Origin: Nymphaea colorata
Taxonomy: Eukaryota; Streptophyta; Magnoliopsida; Nymphaeales; Nymphaeaceae
Direction of reading: 5' to 3'
Assembly: GCF_008831285.2 (NCBI RefSeq)
Contig: NC_045138.2
Coordinates: 10,180,571-10,244,570 of the forward strand
DNA length: 64,000 nucleotides
Shown here: in pieces, positions 24,221 to 37,050 of the stretch
Numbering within the stretch: position 1 is the first letter of the stretch
How the letters are laid out: the number at the start of each line of letters is the position of its first letter
Position numbers and translations under genes: made by a program
Notes under the pieces: model-generated
Database searches by the model: none
What the model was told of the DNA's origin: nothing
What the model saw: the letters and a program-made list of their open reading frames with translations, nothing else

Positions 24221-24233
24221 TAAGGGGGTAGAA
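24221..24233 (+). promoter_or_regulatory. Gypsy C polypurine tract and 3' LTR start
   Basis: TAAGGGGGTAGAA precedes TGTAACAACAATG at 24234, the expected polypurine tract plus LTR TG terminus. The 3' LTR continues rightwards at least through the CT-rich sequence at 24500-24790. Its end was not located. Confidence 0.65.
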
Positions 24234-26524
24234 TGTAACAACAATGATTTTCATTGCAGGTGCACAGATTTGGGTCAAGGTCCAAACCAAGACTCGAAGA
24301 ACCTGCTTGTTCTAAGAGGAGCCCAATTGCTTGAGCACTTCTCTTGGCATCACAAGTGCAATGAATAAGCAATAAAAAAACAAACAGAGGAAGCAGCGGA
24401 GGCAGAAGAGTCGAGGACAGAGAAGAAGAAGAGGAGGTGGAGGCACCGGAGGATGAACAGGAGATAGCAGCAAAGGGAGAATGAGCTAGCGGAAGAGAAG
24501 GGGGGAGGTAATCTCTCTCTCGCAGTTGAACTCTCCTCTTCTCTCTCTCTATGTCTCTCATTCTTTGCTTCATTTTATCTCCTATTCTCTCCCCCTCACC
24601 CGAACTTTCTCCCTCCCACGCTCCCACTAGCTCCTCTTTCTGACCCTCTCTCAAATATGTCACTCTCACGCTCTCACTCTCCTTTTCTCACTCTCACTCA
24701 CTCCTTCATGAACCGTCATGCTCATTTGACCTCCCACTCTCACCCTCACATTCCCTCTTTCTCTATTTTTCTCACTCTCATTCTCTATTGGTTCCATTTT
24801 TGGGATTTGAGAGGTTGAGAACTATGATTTTCTCACTTTTCCAGTAAGTAGAGAAGTTGGAGACGATGATAGCAAACCATTCTTGGCAATTAATGGCTGG
24901 AGGGGCATTTGGATTGACTATTCTGGACTCCTACAACAGGTAGAACTCTACATGACCAGTGATTGAGGCCTACCAAGTCTATTTGTTTGGATGTCTTCCC
25001 TAATGTTCACTCCCTACCATGTCTTCGAGGGCATCAATGCGAATCAGCAAGAATTTCAAATTGGGTTTTGAAGAAAAATTTCAAGAAAAAAAAGATCTTC
25101 CCATCGATACAAGGTCTAACCATTCATGCCGCCTTTAATAGAGGTAATCAGACCAAAGGCTAAGCATTTCTCGGATCATGGACAAGTCATTTGACACAAT
25201 CCTATATGCTTGTCCATATAAGGTTAAAATTGAAATTAGAAATTCACTTTGAATTTGGTTTTGAACAAGCAATTTCTAAGCTTGTTTTAGGCAAATTGAA
25301 AAATGAAATTTTGAGCAAGTTTTTTGAAAAATTAACTTGTTTAGACAAGTTATTTGAATCCAATTCTTCATTACAAATTTGGGCAAAATTGTAAAATCTT
25401 CAAAATTTATACCATTATTTTGGTCAAAAATGTGTCATTTGAATTTGATTTCAAAATTTTGCAAGAATTTCGAAAATTGATTTAGGTCATGGTTTCGACC
25501 CAAGATTTTGGAATTTGCTTGATAATTTGAGAAATTGATTTGGAAAATTTGATAGATAATTGGGAATTTGGCTTGAAAAAACGGAGATTTTGGTGATTGA
25601 GATATCTTTTCTTGTTATGAGCTCAAGATCATTTCATGATTTTGGATTGAAAATGAGATCAAGTTGTGATCAAATTTTTAAGAAAAATGGCTAAGTTGAC
25701 TTAGCAAATGGACCAAATTTTGGACAAAGTGACTAAACTTTCTTGGACAAAGTGACTAAACTTTCTTAGCAAATGATTGATTTTGAAATCCCTTTTTGCC
25801 AAATCATATAATTAGGTTTAAAAGATATGAACCTGATTTCAAATGAGTTATTTTTTAGAGAAGAGTTGGGAGTAAGTAAAACTCACTTTTTTTTTAATAT
25901 TCCAAAATGCTAAAAAACATGTTATTTTTTAATATATTTTGGCAAAATTAGGATATTATGCTATTTGTGCCCTCTTTTGAAACTAAGTGAGATTTCTAAG
26001 TTTTTCTTGCAATATCAGTTGGTCATTTTTTGCAACTTGAAATAGGATCACTTAATTTCTAGAGAATGTATATGTGGTGCAGTTGATTTTCATGAATGTG
26101 AATGCATGAAAGAAGGTAAACTATATGAGACATTCATTCTTCTCTCTCTCCTAATTTCTCGACACTTATTCAATATAAGCATGCATTATATAATCCAGAC
26201 ACACAAAGATTGATTTTCAATTGAAATGTATGACTTTGTTTATATATATTTAACATTTTAGTAAGCATAAGAGTTAACAAGAAAAATATGTTCAAAGGAA
26301 TGGAAAAATAAAGACCTAATCAAAAGAGACATATGGAGAAAGAGATTTTGAAGATCACTAAATGAGAGATTTTAAAAGAGGAGGAGATACATATCTTTGT
26401 TTGTGTTTTATATGTACATACATACATGAATATATGAATATGTGTATATATGTATACACGTATGTATATGAAAACTTTGAAAAATGAAGGGTTAACTTAA
26501 ATAGCAAGGAAAGAGAAGTTCTTG

Positions 26525-26526
26525 AA

Positions 26527-26567
<41 letters not shown>

Positions 26568-26570
26568 TAG
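26525..26570. repeat. GA microsatellite
   Basis: An uninterrupted or nearly uninterrupted (AG)n run, with one AAAG break. Confidence 0.9.
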
Positions 26571-26679
26571 AGATGCACATATACGTGTACATATTATCAC
26601 ACATACACGTATATGAAAGTTTATAAAAAAATGGTATTGATTAGAAGAGAAAGAGAGATTTTAGAGGAAAAGAAATAGA

Positions 26680-26704
26680 GGAATATATATATATATAAAT
26701 ATAA

Positions 26705-26736
<32 letters not shown>

Positions 26737-26740
26737 TTAT
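26680..26740. repeat. TA-rich microsatellite
   Basis: Imperfect (AT)n with AAAT interruptions. Confidence 0.85.
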
Positions 26741-27471
26741 AAGAACTTTGTAGGAGAAGACATTTAAATTGAAGAGATAAATAAAAGATTCTAGAGAGAG
26801 AAAGTAAAACAAATGTATATATGCATTCATATAGATACGAAAATTTGTAAAAGTAAAATACGGAAGCATAAAGAGAAGAGAATGAAGGGAATCACCATGT
26901 GGACATATATATATGTAACATGTATATACATATGTGCCTTCATGAGATTATAAATCAATAAATGAAAAATAACCTACTTCAAGTTTGATGTAGGCCGGAG
27001 GGAAGCTTGGACTCATGCAAGAGCCTAAGCTAAGCTTTCGAGGCCACATTAGCGATTATTTTTTCGAAAATGTTTTGGAAAGCATGATTTCAAATATTTT
27101 TTTTTATATATGAACATAAGGCATAGTTATTTTGTTTGTTACAATGGAATATATTTCTTTCACTATTAGGTATGAAAGAAAACCAAACCACACGATAAGG
27201 CACTCATTAGGGTCCCTAAACGGGTGATTAAAAGAAAACTAACACAAAATGACATGAAAATGCATATTAACATGTGCACATTCGTGAGAGTTTTCCCCGG
27301 GTTGGACAAGCCCCAACCTCAAAAATTTACATAATAATAAAGAGTCTCAAACCACACTCATTCTTGTTGTGCATTCACATATACGAATAGAAAAATCAAG
27401 CAACTACACATGAACAATATCCAAAATAAAGCAACATTCAAGTAATAGAAAGAACTTGCTAAATCATAGAA

Positions 27472-27925
27472 TGCAATATTATCTCATCTTCTCGTGCTCC
27501 CGTTGCACTCAAGAAAAGCTTCTTGACTCTAAAATTGAGATTTAAGAGCTATCTTATATGGCCATGAGGAGATGAAGAAGAGAGGAAACAACAATATTAT
27601 ATTCTAGAGAAGACAGAATTATTTAATCGTAAAATAAAATATCACTTTACCTTTCCATGCTCACGGTGCCCTCAAGAATAGCTTCTTGACTCTAAAATAG
27701 AGATTTGAAGGCAATCTTATATGGCCATGGGGAGATGAAGAAGTGAAGAAATAGGGGAACAACAACAAGTCTATATTTAAGAAAAGAAAGAAATCATTGA
27801 ATCATGAAATGAAGGATAATATCATCTTTTCATACTCCCGATGCACTCAAGAATAGTTTCTTGACTCTAAAATAGAGATTTGAAGGTTATCTTATATGGC
27901 CATGGGGAGATGAAGAAAGGAAGAA
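27472..27925. repeat. Three-copy tandem repeat, unit about 163-175 bp
   Basis: The segment GC(A/C)CTCAAGAA(A/T)AG(C/T)TTCTTGACTC starts at 27505, 27668 and 27843. In each copy it is followed by TAAAAT(A/T)GAGATTT and CTTATATGGCCATG(G/A)GGAGATGAAGAA. Copies 2 and 3 are the most alike. No gene overlaps it; it lies in LTR-like sequence. Confidence 0.85.
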
Positions 27926-29252
27926 ACAAAGGAAAGAAATGAGATGGATGATGATTACATACCTCTAATGAGAATGATTTTCGGAAAAATGAACAACCTT
28001 GCTTAGATGATCCTAGATCCCCTTGAGTGAAGCTCCAAGATGATGAAGATGATGCCTCCAAGAGAGTTATAGCTTGATGAAGCTTGCTCTCAAGGTTGGA
28101 GAAGGAGAACAAGTGAGAAGGAAAGAAGAAGAGGGAAAGGGAGGAAGAGAGCTAAGGGAAAAGCTGTTAAGTTTTCAAGTGAGAATGCACTCTAGTTTCT
28201 TCAAGGGCTCGCTCATACCCAAGAGAGAAGATTGTGGGGGTATTTATAGAGATGTTTTGGAGCCAAAACTCAAAATTTGAATTTTTTTAAATTTTACAAT
28301 ATTTTCATCCGAATTTTAAAGAATTTTGAATTATTTTCAATTTTTTTTCAAAAACTAAATGGGATAGGCCATTAAGCCTGCAAACACTCTTTTGAGGTGT
28401 GGGTAAAACATATTTTGGTGCGAAGACGAAGCATAAAACAAGGAGAGGTATGTGCATGTGCGCGCGACTCTTATAGCACCAGACTTTGTTGTTTTGAACT
28501 CGATTTTGGATTTTGAGTTTCAAATGCTCGATTCAGATCTAAATTTGGGTTTTGAATCTAATTTGGATCTAAGAGTTGGATTTTGGATTTGAATCTTGCG
28601 TCTCAATTTGCGTTTTTGTGTTTGGGGTTATTACAACATCTAAATCAACAGGAGGAATGTTCCTCTTGACAACATGCTCTCATTCATGTTGAGTTTAGAC
28701 ATGAAGTTTTTGGAAATTCTTTTCTAAAATGAAAATAGATTTCAGATTTTATGCTAAAAGATTTGTCCATTCCTTGAACAATTTCAGCATGTTATATATT
28801 CTCTTTTGAGAGAAATGAATATTAAAATTTGAATATGACTTTGGACCATTTTGAGATGTTGATTAATCCCATGCAAAATCGAGAAATGTATGAATGAAAC
28901 CAATGACTCCTAAAATATTTTAGGGTTCCAGTTTGAATGAGATTAGAACTTTCAAGTTCTATGGAAGATGGCCATTTTGTGGCCGGAAATGAACATTTGA
29001 AGAGCTTAAAATTTAGAGTTTTAAGCTGAATTTTATGAAATCTTGGTTTCATCATAGCAATATACATGCATTTTTCACATGTATTGCTGGAACTGATAAA
29101 ATTTTAAGATGAAATATTGAGTGGTCTTGCAGTTTTAAACTACAAAGATCAAAATGTAGTTCTTTTATTTAAAATTAGTTTGAAAATGTGTTCCAACTTA
29201 ACTTTAAAAGAGAAAAATGATTTTGAATAAAAGGTTATACATGTGTGTGTGT

Positions 29253-29286
29253 CAAGGGACCACTTAGCTTATGTAAGTACGTACCT

Positions 29287-29349
<63 letters not shown>

Positions 29350-29400
29350 GTACCTTGCCTCCCAAAATGAGATAGTTGACAAGGGACCACTTAGCTTATG
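29253..29400. repeat. (TA)29 microsatellite inside nested direct repeats
   Basis: A perfect (TA)29 run at 29291-29348 is bordered by 11-bp direct repeats ACGTACCTTGC (29279-29289 and 29348-29358). Outside these are perfect 21-bp direct repeats at 29253-29273 and 29380-29400 (CAAGGGACCACTTAGCTTATG without the inner part). Confidence 0.9.
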
Positions 29401-32400
29401 AACCACGATGATTCATAGCTAGATTCTTTTATGTAGTAAGATTGCTAATCTCCCTACCACCCTTAATCAACTAAACCAAGAATGCATGAATCAAAATGGC
29501 TCAAAATAAAAGAAAACAAGAGAATACTAAAGCTTGTTTGTCTATGATTTCGCCTTGCAAGGGTGGATCACATTCATAAGAATGTATCTCTCTCTAATAG
29601 GTATTTAAATTATATATATTGCAGCAAATATAAATCACTCTCTCACAATGGGATTCACTCATCGTGGAGGGAGATAAAAATGGTTTAGGCTTGCTATTTT
29701 GAAAGGGACATGGCCTTGGGGCCCTTTTCAAAACTTTATTCATGGGTTCTCTTTTTAGAAAACCTGATTTATGCATGCATCATGCACTAAAATGTACATT
29801 GATTGGATAAAAACGAAAATCAAACACTCCCATGGATATTTGACTTGAATAAATGAAGAACAAGTTAGAAATCACCTACCTTGTGGTCGGCCTTGTTGCT
29901 TGAGGCTTCTCCTTGCTTGTTCTTTAGATCAAGCAATCCTAAGCAAGAATCCAAGCTTGGATTTGAGCTTAGCAAAGCTAAAAGAAGAAAGTCTCTTGCT
30001 AGAAAATGCTAGAAGAAGGATGGGTTTTCTTATACTAGAACCCTCAACAAGAGTCCAACAAAGTACACTAGCTTAACAAATCTAGAAGCAAAGGAATGGG
30101 AGAGAAAGAGAGGGAGCTTGGATGATGGCACCTCCTCCTCTTCTTGGCTTCTTCTTCTTCTTCCTCCTCTTGGCTGCAACTAAGGAGAAGAGAGACACAA
30201 GAAATGAGAAAAAAGTTGCCCCCCTCCCTTGGCCCCAATTGGAGTTTATATAGAAATGAAATTGAATGAGGAGGTAGCTGCACCTACCTCCTTAACTCTG
30301 CATTGGAACATGCCCAAGGCTTGGGAAATTTGCTCCTTTTTGAGCTACTAGGATAGGATAGGTTCAGCTAGTATCAAGGCAGGAATTAAAATTCATTTAA
30401 ATTGCTAGAATAGGGCTGAGGTGGGTGCCACCTCAACCAGCCCGTAATTAAGGCAATGGCTAAAAGAAACTTGATTTTTTAGTCTAATCCATGACATATG
30501 GATTGATGATTTGGAAAAATGGTTTAAATATGCTTTTAATCCTCTTTAAATGACTCCAAATAATCACACCTACCCCACATGAATGAACTGGATGTCCTTG
30601 GTTAGGTCTGGTCAACCATGGTCCACACCTAGTCAAGTCTAACTTGGCTCCTAGTTTGACTAAAATCTTTACGAAAATATGCTTGACTCGGGTTTTTATT
30701 TTTTGAAATCAAGCTTGTTAGGTTCCAACCTAGTGACTAAGTTCTAAATGTTATTGAATTGTGAATTCATTTTTGACAATTCAATTAAATTTGAACAGAC
30801 TTGAAAATCCTATCAAATTTGATTTAAAAGGACATTTTGATCCATAATTCAATTGAAAATGGATTTAATTGGATCAAATATTTATTTTCAACTTGGTATT
30901 TGATTTGTTCATTTTTCAAATTCAAAATTGTATTTTATTTATAGAATCATAATTTGGGTTATACGAAATCATTTTGATCATGGAAGGATGAAGTTATTTG
31001 AATTTGGTGAAATTTGACCAATTGAACAAAGTCAAAGCTCATTTTGTGAGCTGATGTTGACTTGCTTAAGGTAATTTGATGAATTTGAGCTTGGAAGCAC
31101 TTAATTGTGTTTCAATTATGCTCAATTTTGAATTGTACTTCTACTAGGTTGAGTCAAAATAGATTCGATCTAGTCAAGGTTTATCTCTATCTAGTAGCTG
31201 GATCATGGGGTACACCCAACTTTTTGACTAGGTTTTGACCAAGCTAAGCTCATGCTGACTGAGCTCAGTGAGGGTGTGGTGCCATTTTTGGGTCCACTTA
31301 AGTCAAACCTGCTTGGTTTAAGTAGGTTAGTTAGAAGTCATCAAGGCTTCCTTGGAAATTGACTCTTCTCTTTAATTAGAGAACCTTCTTTTTAGTTAAT
31401 GGAAAGGGATATATAAATATCTCTTTTTCTATGAATCCCATTATGATATATTTATTCGTCATTGAAATGATACATTTGATCAATTAAGAGGAGATATTTT
31501 GAAAAGGGAGGGTGTGTGCCCTCTTGGGTGGGCCCTTGCCCATGCAGGCAAAGTGGGGCCCACACGTGGGTACCACATAGCATTTTGGATCCAAAATTGG
31601 ATTCAGCTTTTGAATTTGGATCGGGATTGAGATTTGAATTCATATCTAGATTCCAAGTTGATCATGCGACCCCAAATAACAATTGCAATTACATTTGAGT
31701 TTCAAAAACCTAATTTGGATCTAGTCTTACATATTGGATTAGAACTTGGACTCGTAATCCTGCTTTGGGATTTGTTCTACAAGTTAAATTCATTGTTTGA
31801 ACCTAAATTATGTTTAAATTCGAAATTGGCATTGAAATTGAAGTTTTTTATAATTGTTTTGTGAAATTGTTTGTAACATTTTGAAATTGCATCCATCAAC
31901 TGAGATGGAAAATTTTGGGGTGTTAATAAATGTCCCTCTTTGTTGTTAAGCAAGTTGAAGACTTTGTTTAGCGGCAAAGATTTGCACACCAAATTTTTTT
32001 GGCAAAAATTTTTGAAAATTTGTTTTCCAAATGAAGTCAAGCCATCCTTACTTGAGAGGAAATGTTAGGCAGAGATTTCAAATAAGAAGATTTTCCTCCA
32101 TTTCATAGAAATCTCTGTATAGAAATTGATGTTGATTGGGAAATTTTGCAATTGAAATAGTGTTTGCACTCAACACTTGAAGAACTCAACCCTTCGTGGC
32201 CGTTTGACCAAGGGCAAGTGCTTTTTCATCTTTTCTTTTTCTTTTTTTTTTTTTTGCTTTTGCCTTTTTTGGCTTTTGCTTTTAAATTTTAATTTTCTTT
32301 TGAGTCATGCTTCACTCTTGGAGGAAATTCCTCACCAACCCATGAGCTACTATGAAGTTTTACAACTTTGGTGGTTTTGTGTAGTTTGCTTTGTGCAATA

Positions 32401-33224
32401 TCAAGCCTATCAATATCAAGCTCACCACTCAACCCATTTTTTTTATAGCTTTCCTTGCATCTTGGGAAGGTCTTTTGGGGTCATGAGAGCTTTTCCTCAT
32501 GGTGTCACATGTTAGACCTTTATAAGTGCTCAATTTTTGGGACTAACATTAATTCCTAAACATTGATCCCTCAGTTTCATTGAAATTTCTTGCATGGTTC
32601 AAGTCAATGCCCTTGCCATTACTTTTCTACAAGTGAGACATGGGCTGAATTCAAAAAATTTTGAAAATTTTGATTGAAACATGCATTTTGAATTCTTTTG
32701 CAAAATCAATCTTTAAAGTTCCCTCTAAAGAGATATGATGCCTCTTAGTTGGTTTGAAAATTTGTAGAAAATGTGCTTAATCAAAGCATAATCGTTTTGA
32801 TTTTTTTTATTGCAAATTCAAGTATAGAAATTCTTAAGATAAAAAACATTAATTGGATGGGTGATTTTGACCCCATCAAAATCAATTAGCTAATAAGAAT
32901 TATGAGGTAGAACCTCTTTGATGACATATGGTCCTTCCCAGTTTGGTGCCTATTTTTCTTTGGGTCTACTTCTTAAACCACTGATCTTAAGACAATGTCA
33001 TTTACATGAAATTTTCTTTCAATGATCGATTTGGCATAATGTCGAGCGACTCTCTTGTGATAGACTTCAGTGTGCTTGTAGTATTTTATCATCTAAGAGG
33101 TCTAGTTGAGCAAGTCTCTTTTGTTGATACTTACTAATTAGAAGCTCAATGAGAGCAGCAAATTTCGTTACTAGTTTTTAGACATGTAATGGAAGAACAA
33201 TTTTTGTTTCATGCACTAATTATG

Positions 33225-33972
33225 CTAGTGTAGCATTGGTGGGTATTTGAATTGTAGTTCGATATGCTCAAAGTGCATTGTGCATTTTCTTGTGCCAAGT
33301 TGGTTTATTTCAACGGCCCTTTCTAAAACATAAATCAAAATTTTGTTAATTGCTTTTGCTTGACAATTACCTTGAGGGTAATATGGGGTAGAAAATTGAT
33401 GTTGCATTTTGTATTTGTGAGAGAGGTGAATTTTCTCATTTTTCAAATAAGTGCCATTGTCTGAGACAATATAATGCGAGATGCCTAACCTATACAAAAG
33501 GTTTTTATGAATGAAGGACACAACATGTCATTTTTTTACTGTTTTTAAGGTGATTGTCTCCACCCATTTGGTGAAGTAATTTGTAGCTACAAGAAAATAT
33601 CTGTGCCCATTTGAGCGATGTGGTGATTGGGCCGACCACGTCAAAGGCCCACATTGAAAATGTCCAGGATGAGCTAAACAAATGAAGGTATGATGCTAAA
33701 GCATGAATTGATAGTGTGTGTAATTGACATTTGATGCACTTTTTGATAAATTGTTGACAGTCTTTCTGCATTGTAGGCCAATGGTACCCTACTCTAGCTA
33801 TATGCTTGATGAGGGTTTGATACCATACATGTCCCCCATAGATTCCTTCATAGGATTCTTGAATAACTTCTAGTGTCTCATGTACATCGAGACATCTAGC
33901 ATATTTTGTGTTGAATCCTCTTTTATATAGAATTTTAGCTAAAATAAAATATCTTAAAGGCATCTGCCTCAA
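33225..33972 (-). pseudogene. Element D integrase remnant
   Basis: Two long open frames cover most of the domain. The zinc-binding HHCC is visible as H...H (YEGIYGGHVWYQTLIKHI) and CQQFIKKCIKCQ. The catalytic core starts at FSMWAFDVVGPI (first Asp kept). After a frameshift it continues with GISHYIVSDNGTYL (second Asp kept) and STPYYPQGNCQAKAINKIL, where the third acidic residue is usually E and is here A. With the frameshift and this change it is inactive. Confidence 0.8.
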
Positions 33973-34699
33973 AGCTCTTCACTCTTTTCGAGACATTTCA
34001 AGTGAGATTGTTCCTATTTGGAAAAAAAAATGTCCTAATACTAAGGTACTTCTCTGCTTTCTACTTGTAGCTCCTATTCTGGCATGACATAGGATGGTTG
34101 TTTGAGTCTACCGACTTCAAAAGATCTGATGGACTCCCCATGTTTGAATGTTAAGGCAGAGCCCAAACTATCCAAACCAACTACAATTTGGTTAAATTAT
34201 CTCTTGACATGAGAGCTGGCATTCCTCAAATTGTTTTATGGGAGATGGGTCAATTTTTGATATGGGATCAACTTTTTATATGTGACTTGTCAAACTCTAT
34301 TAACTTGACTGACAACTAGGAGAGAATCTCCAAAATGTGAACTCTTTGTACTTCTAATTAGAGAAGCATTTTGAATCCTTGTATTAAGGCTTCATATTCT
34401 TCCATGTTACGCATGCAGGAGAAATTTAATTTGAAGGAGTAAACAATCATTTCCTTCTCCAGTGTAACAAAAAGTATCCCAATGTCTACCCCAACTGTAC
34501 TTTTAGATCTATCAAAGTGCATTCCAACATTGGCTTTGGTTTAGTCATTAGGATTTGCTAATCTAGAAAATTATCATTTGTTTTGTTTTCCTCAAATAGA
34601 GGAAAGTTTGCTTATTAATATGTAATGGCTTGACCCTTGATTGATTTCTATGACACATATTCTAAATCATATTGCATCAACAAAACTTATCATTTTGCT

Positions 34700-36000
34700 A
34701 TTCAACCATTTAGAAATGGTTGTTCGATGATGCATTTGAGTAGATTGATCTTGGATAAAATTTTGATATTGTATGCCTCATCCATACCAGGGCTAAGCAG
34801 GTCTTTTTCTTGTGCAAATAATTCTTTTCATATAGCAAAAATATTTTACTGATGTAATAGATAACATGCACCATCCAGCATTTCTTTTCATATTGCACCA
34901 AAAAATCCACCATAGGCTGAACTATTCACTGTGATGTAAAAAAGTAGGGGTTCCCCCTACATTAGAGGTTTTAAAATTGGCGGGTAAATGAGATATTTCT
35001 TGATCTTTTTGAATGAGGTCTGACATTCATGTTCTCATCCAAATTTGATTCTTTTTTGCATTAAATAGTTAAAGAGTTCACATCTCATGGCAAGATTAGA
35101 TATAAACATTCTAATTGACCAAATTCTGCCTTGCAAATTTCATAGCTCCTTCAGATTCGTTGGTGGTAGCATCTCAATGATTGCCTTTGCATTGAAGGGA
35201 TCCATTTTGATTTTGTTTTTGCTGACCATAAATCTCAAAAGTTTACTAGATTCTACACCAAACACACACTTATGCTGATTTAGTCTAAGCTTATATTGTC
35301 AAAGTTGATCGAAGACTTGAGAAAGAATATTGATGTGATTTTGTCTGATATTGGACTTAATTAACAAATCTTCCACATATGCACTCATCATTTGGTGCAT
35401 TTAAACGTGAAAAATAGTTGTCATAGCCCTTTGATATGTTTTCCCAACGTTTTTTAGGCCAAAAGGCATTATGATATAGTAGAAAGTGCCTCATAGGGTT
35501 GTAAATGATGTTTGGGGCTGTCCTAACTGGCCAGCTTAATTTGGTTGCAGCCAAAATATCCATCCATAAAGGAGAACCTAGTGTGGCCTGCAATACTATC
35601 CACCAACAAATTGATAATCGAAGTTGATAGTTGTCTTTTGGTGTGGTTTGTTCAAATTTTCGAAATCAATGCAGAGTCGAATTTTGTCATTCTTCTTTTG
35701 GGCTGCCATGATGTTTGTCAATCATTTGGGATAGTCAATTGCTTAAATGAGCCATATCTTTAGTAGGTCTTTTAGGCCTTCCTTACTCGCCCCTCAAGAT
35801 GAGGGTCTAGCTTTCTCAAATTTTGTTTGACTAACTTGCATTCTTGCTTCAACGGCAATTGATGCTCGAGCAGTTTGGTATCGAGTCTTGGCATGTCCTC
35901 ATGAGTCCATGCAAAGGTTTCATGATAATTTTTTAGGAAGTCTAACAACTTTTCTCTTTCTTTTTTTCATGCAAATGTTATTTTCCTCTATCGGGTCACT
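34700..36000 (-). pseudogene. Element D reverse transcriptase and first RNase H remnant
   Basis: The reading includes HETFAWTHEDMPRLDTKLLE (N-terminal RT signature), SFMDGYFGCNQI (motif A, first catalytic Asp kept) and a damaged PFGLKNAGATYQ equivalent (NAFWPKKRWENISKGYDNYF). The connection to RNase H is YYISKIFLLYEKNYLHKKK. The catalytic YVDD block is unreadable because of frameshifts (HMWKIC). No functional enzyme is possible. Confidence 0.8.
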
Positions 36001-37050
36001 AACCAAAGGCGACAATTGATCTTGCTTTTCATTTGGATGAACTCTAACATTCTGCCTCGATTGGTTTCAGATTTACATCCTTGAATGCTTTTGATGTTTG
36101 ATCCATAGGTATCCTGAAGATTATGAAAGAGTTATATAAAATGGAGACATTTTGTGTAAAACAAAGCAAATTACATATATCATTGCACATGTGAAAGTAT
36201 TACAAAATGAAGACAATTGATCTATTGAAGTACAATGATGACAAAACGACAAAATGTTGACTCGATGTCAAAATGATGATAGACAATGATTTATTCAAAT
36301 TGATAGTGAATGGTGTTACTTTTGGCAAAAGGCACTGGCATGAATTCTTCTATGACACCCACCTTTTCATAATTTTGGTATCTTAGGGCTTGAGTTCCTT
36401 ATTGCCCTGCCGTTTGAATTGGTCTCAAGATTCCATTTTCTTGTTTGCTAAGGCCAGCAAATGGCCGATAGCCATGACACATGAGCAGGTTTAACACTTT
36501 CTCATTTTGAGAGAAATTTTTGAACAATGGATGACTTTTGTAATTTACTGTGGATAGATCTGGCATGGTACCTACTGCTACCTACATTTGCTTCTTCGGC
36601 TTTCGAGTAGCCAATTTGCTAAGATTATGAGGAAATTCTTTTCTTTGTAGATCCAAATACTTGGTACCTCAATTAGTATTTGTTGGTACTGGAATCATTG
36701 AATGTGCAAGATGATTTTGTTTGTCCTCTACATAAATTGTGATGGTATTCATATTGTGAGCTCTTTTGACACAGTGATGTAGTGTGGAAGGAACTGCATT
36801 TGTAGCATGAATCAATGGTCTGCCAATGAGGACTTTATATCAACCATATAAAATAAAACCTGATCATGTATAACATGAATCAAAGGTCTGCTGAGCAACA
36901 AGTTGAATGAAACATTATATCAACCATATAAAATAAAACCCAATGTCTTGTGGGATTTAAATCAATCAAATGACTTGTACTTGGTCGTTGTACCGCTTGG
37001 CAGATACCTTTTACTTGAAATTTTTCCAAAACTAATTTGGTTTTTTTTTT

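Larger units (their letters stand above)
4283..24233 (+). mobile_element. Ty3/gypsy element C, decayed host of the nested stack
   Basis: The internal region of an old plus-strand chromovirus-like gypsy element survives in two pieces, about 4283-6781 and 23685-24233, split by a LINE. In order it shows a primer-binding site, a gag region (4840-5400), a zinc-knuckle region (5535-5670), the integrase core (6120-6781), the integrase C-terminus (23690-24180), a polypurine tract and the start of the 3' LTR (24234). Protease, RT and RNase H are missing. All frames carry stops and shifts. The frames before and after the LINE join in the integrase linker that normally reads like I-R-x-R-L-x-x-A-Q-x-R-Q-K, which proves that they are one element. 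Confidence 0.75.
24790..31926. other. AT-rich repeat-derived tract without recognisable genes
   Basis: About 7 kb with no convincing coding domain. Its TTTGAATTTGG/GGATTTTGA-rich composition is typical of Tat/Ogre LTR and untranslated regions. Minus-strand LTR-like starts (TGTTGTAATAACCCC ending near 28645, and a PPT-like GAGGGACA followed by TTAACACCCC near 31925) suggest LTR material of at least one minus-strand element. I could not pair LTR ends by eye. Microsatellites and a three-copy tandem repeat are listed separately. Confidence 0.45.
32830..37050 (-). mobile_element. Ty3/gypsy element D, Tat/Ogre-like, decayed pol
   Basis: On the minus strand the order is protease-RT-RNase H-second RNase H-integrase. 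A region with a GRPLIHATNAVPSTLHH segment lies at about 36820-36750 and probably belongs to the protease. RT starts with TFAWTHEDMPRLDTKLLEHQLPLK (about 35925-35850), then DSIAGHTRFSFMDGYFGCNQIKL and the PFGL-type region. The RNase H start reads YYISKIFLLYEKNY (34890-34850). A second RNase H with NFSCMRNMEEYEALIQGF lies near 34430-34380. Integrase follows at 33972-33225, and the C-terminal APNWEGPYVIKEVLPHNSY block at about 32950. Every domain has stops or shifts. Two RNase H domains are typical of the Tat lineage. Confidence 0.8.

Noticed and set aside
24220-24669. 149-codon minus-strand frame rich in Ser and Arg
   Set aside because: Low-complexity CT-rich LTR sequence in element C's 3' LTR, with no domain.
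26358-26869. Frames with long Ser-Leu and Tyr-Ile runs
   Set aside because: They are translations of GA and TA microsatellites.
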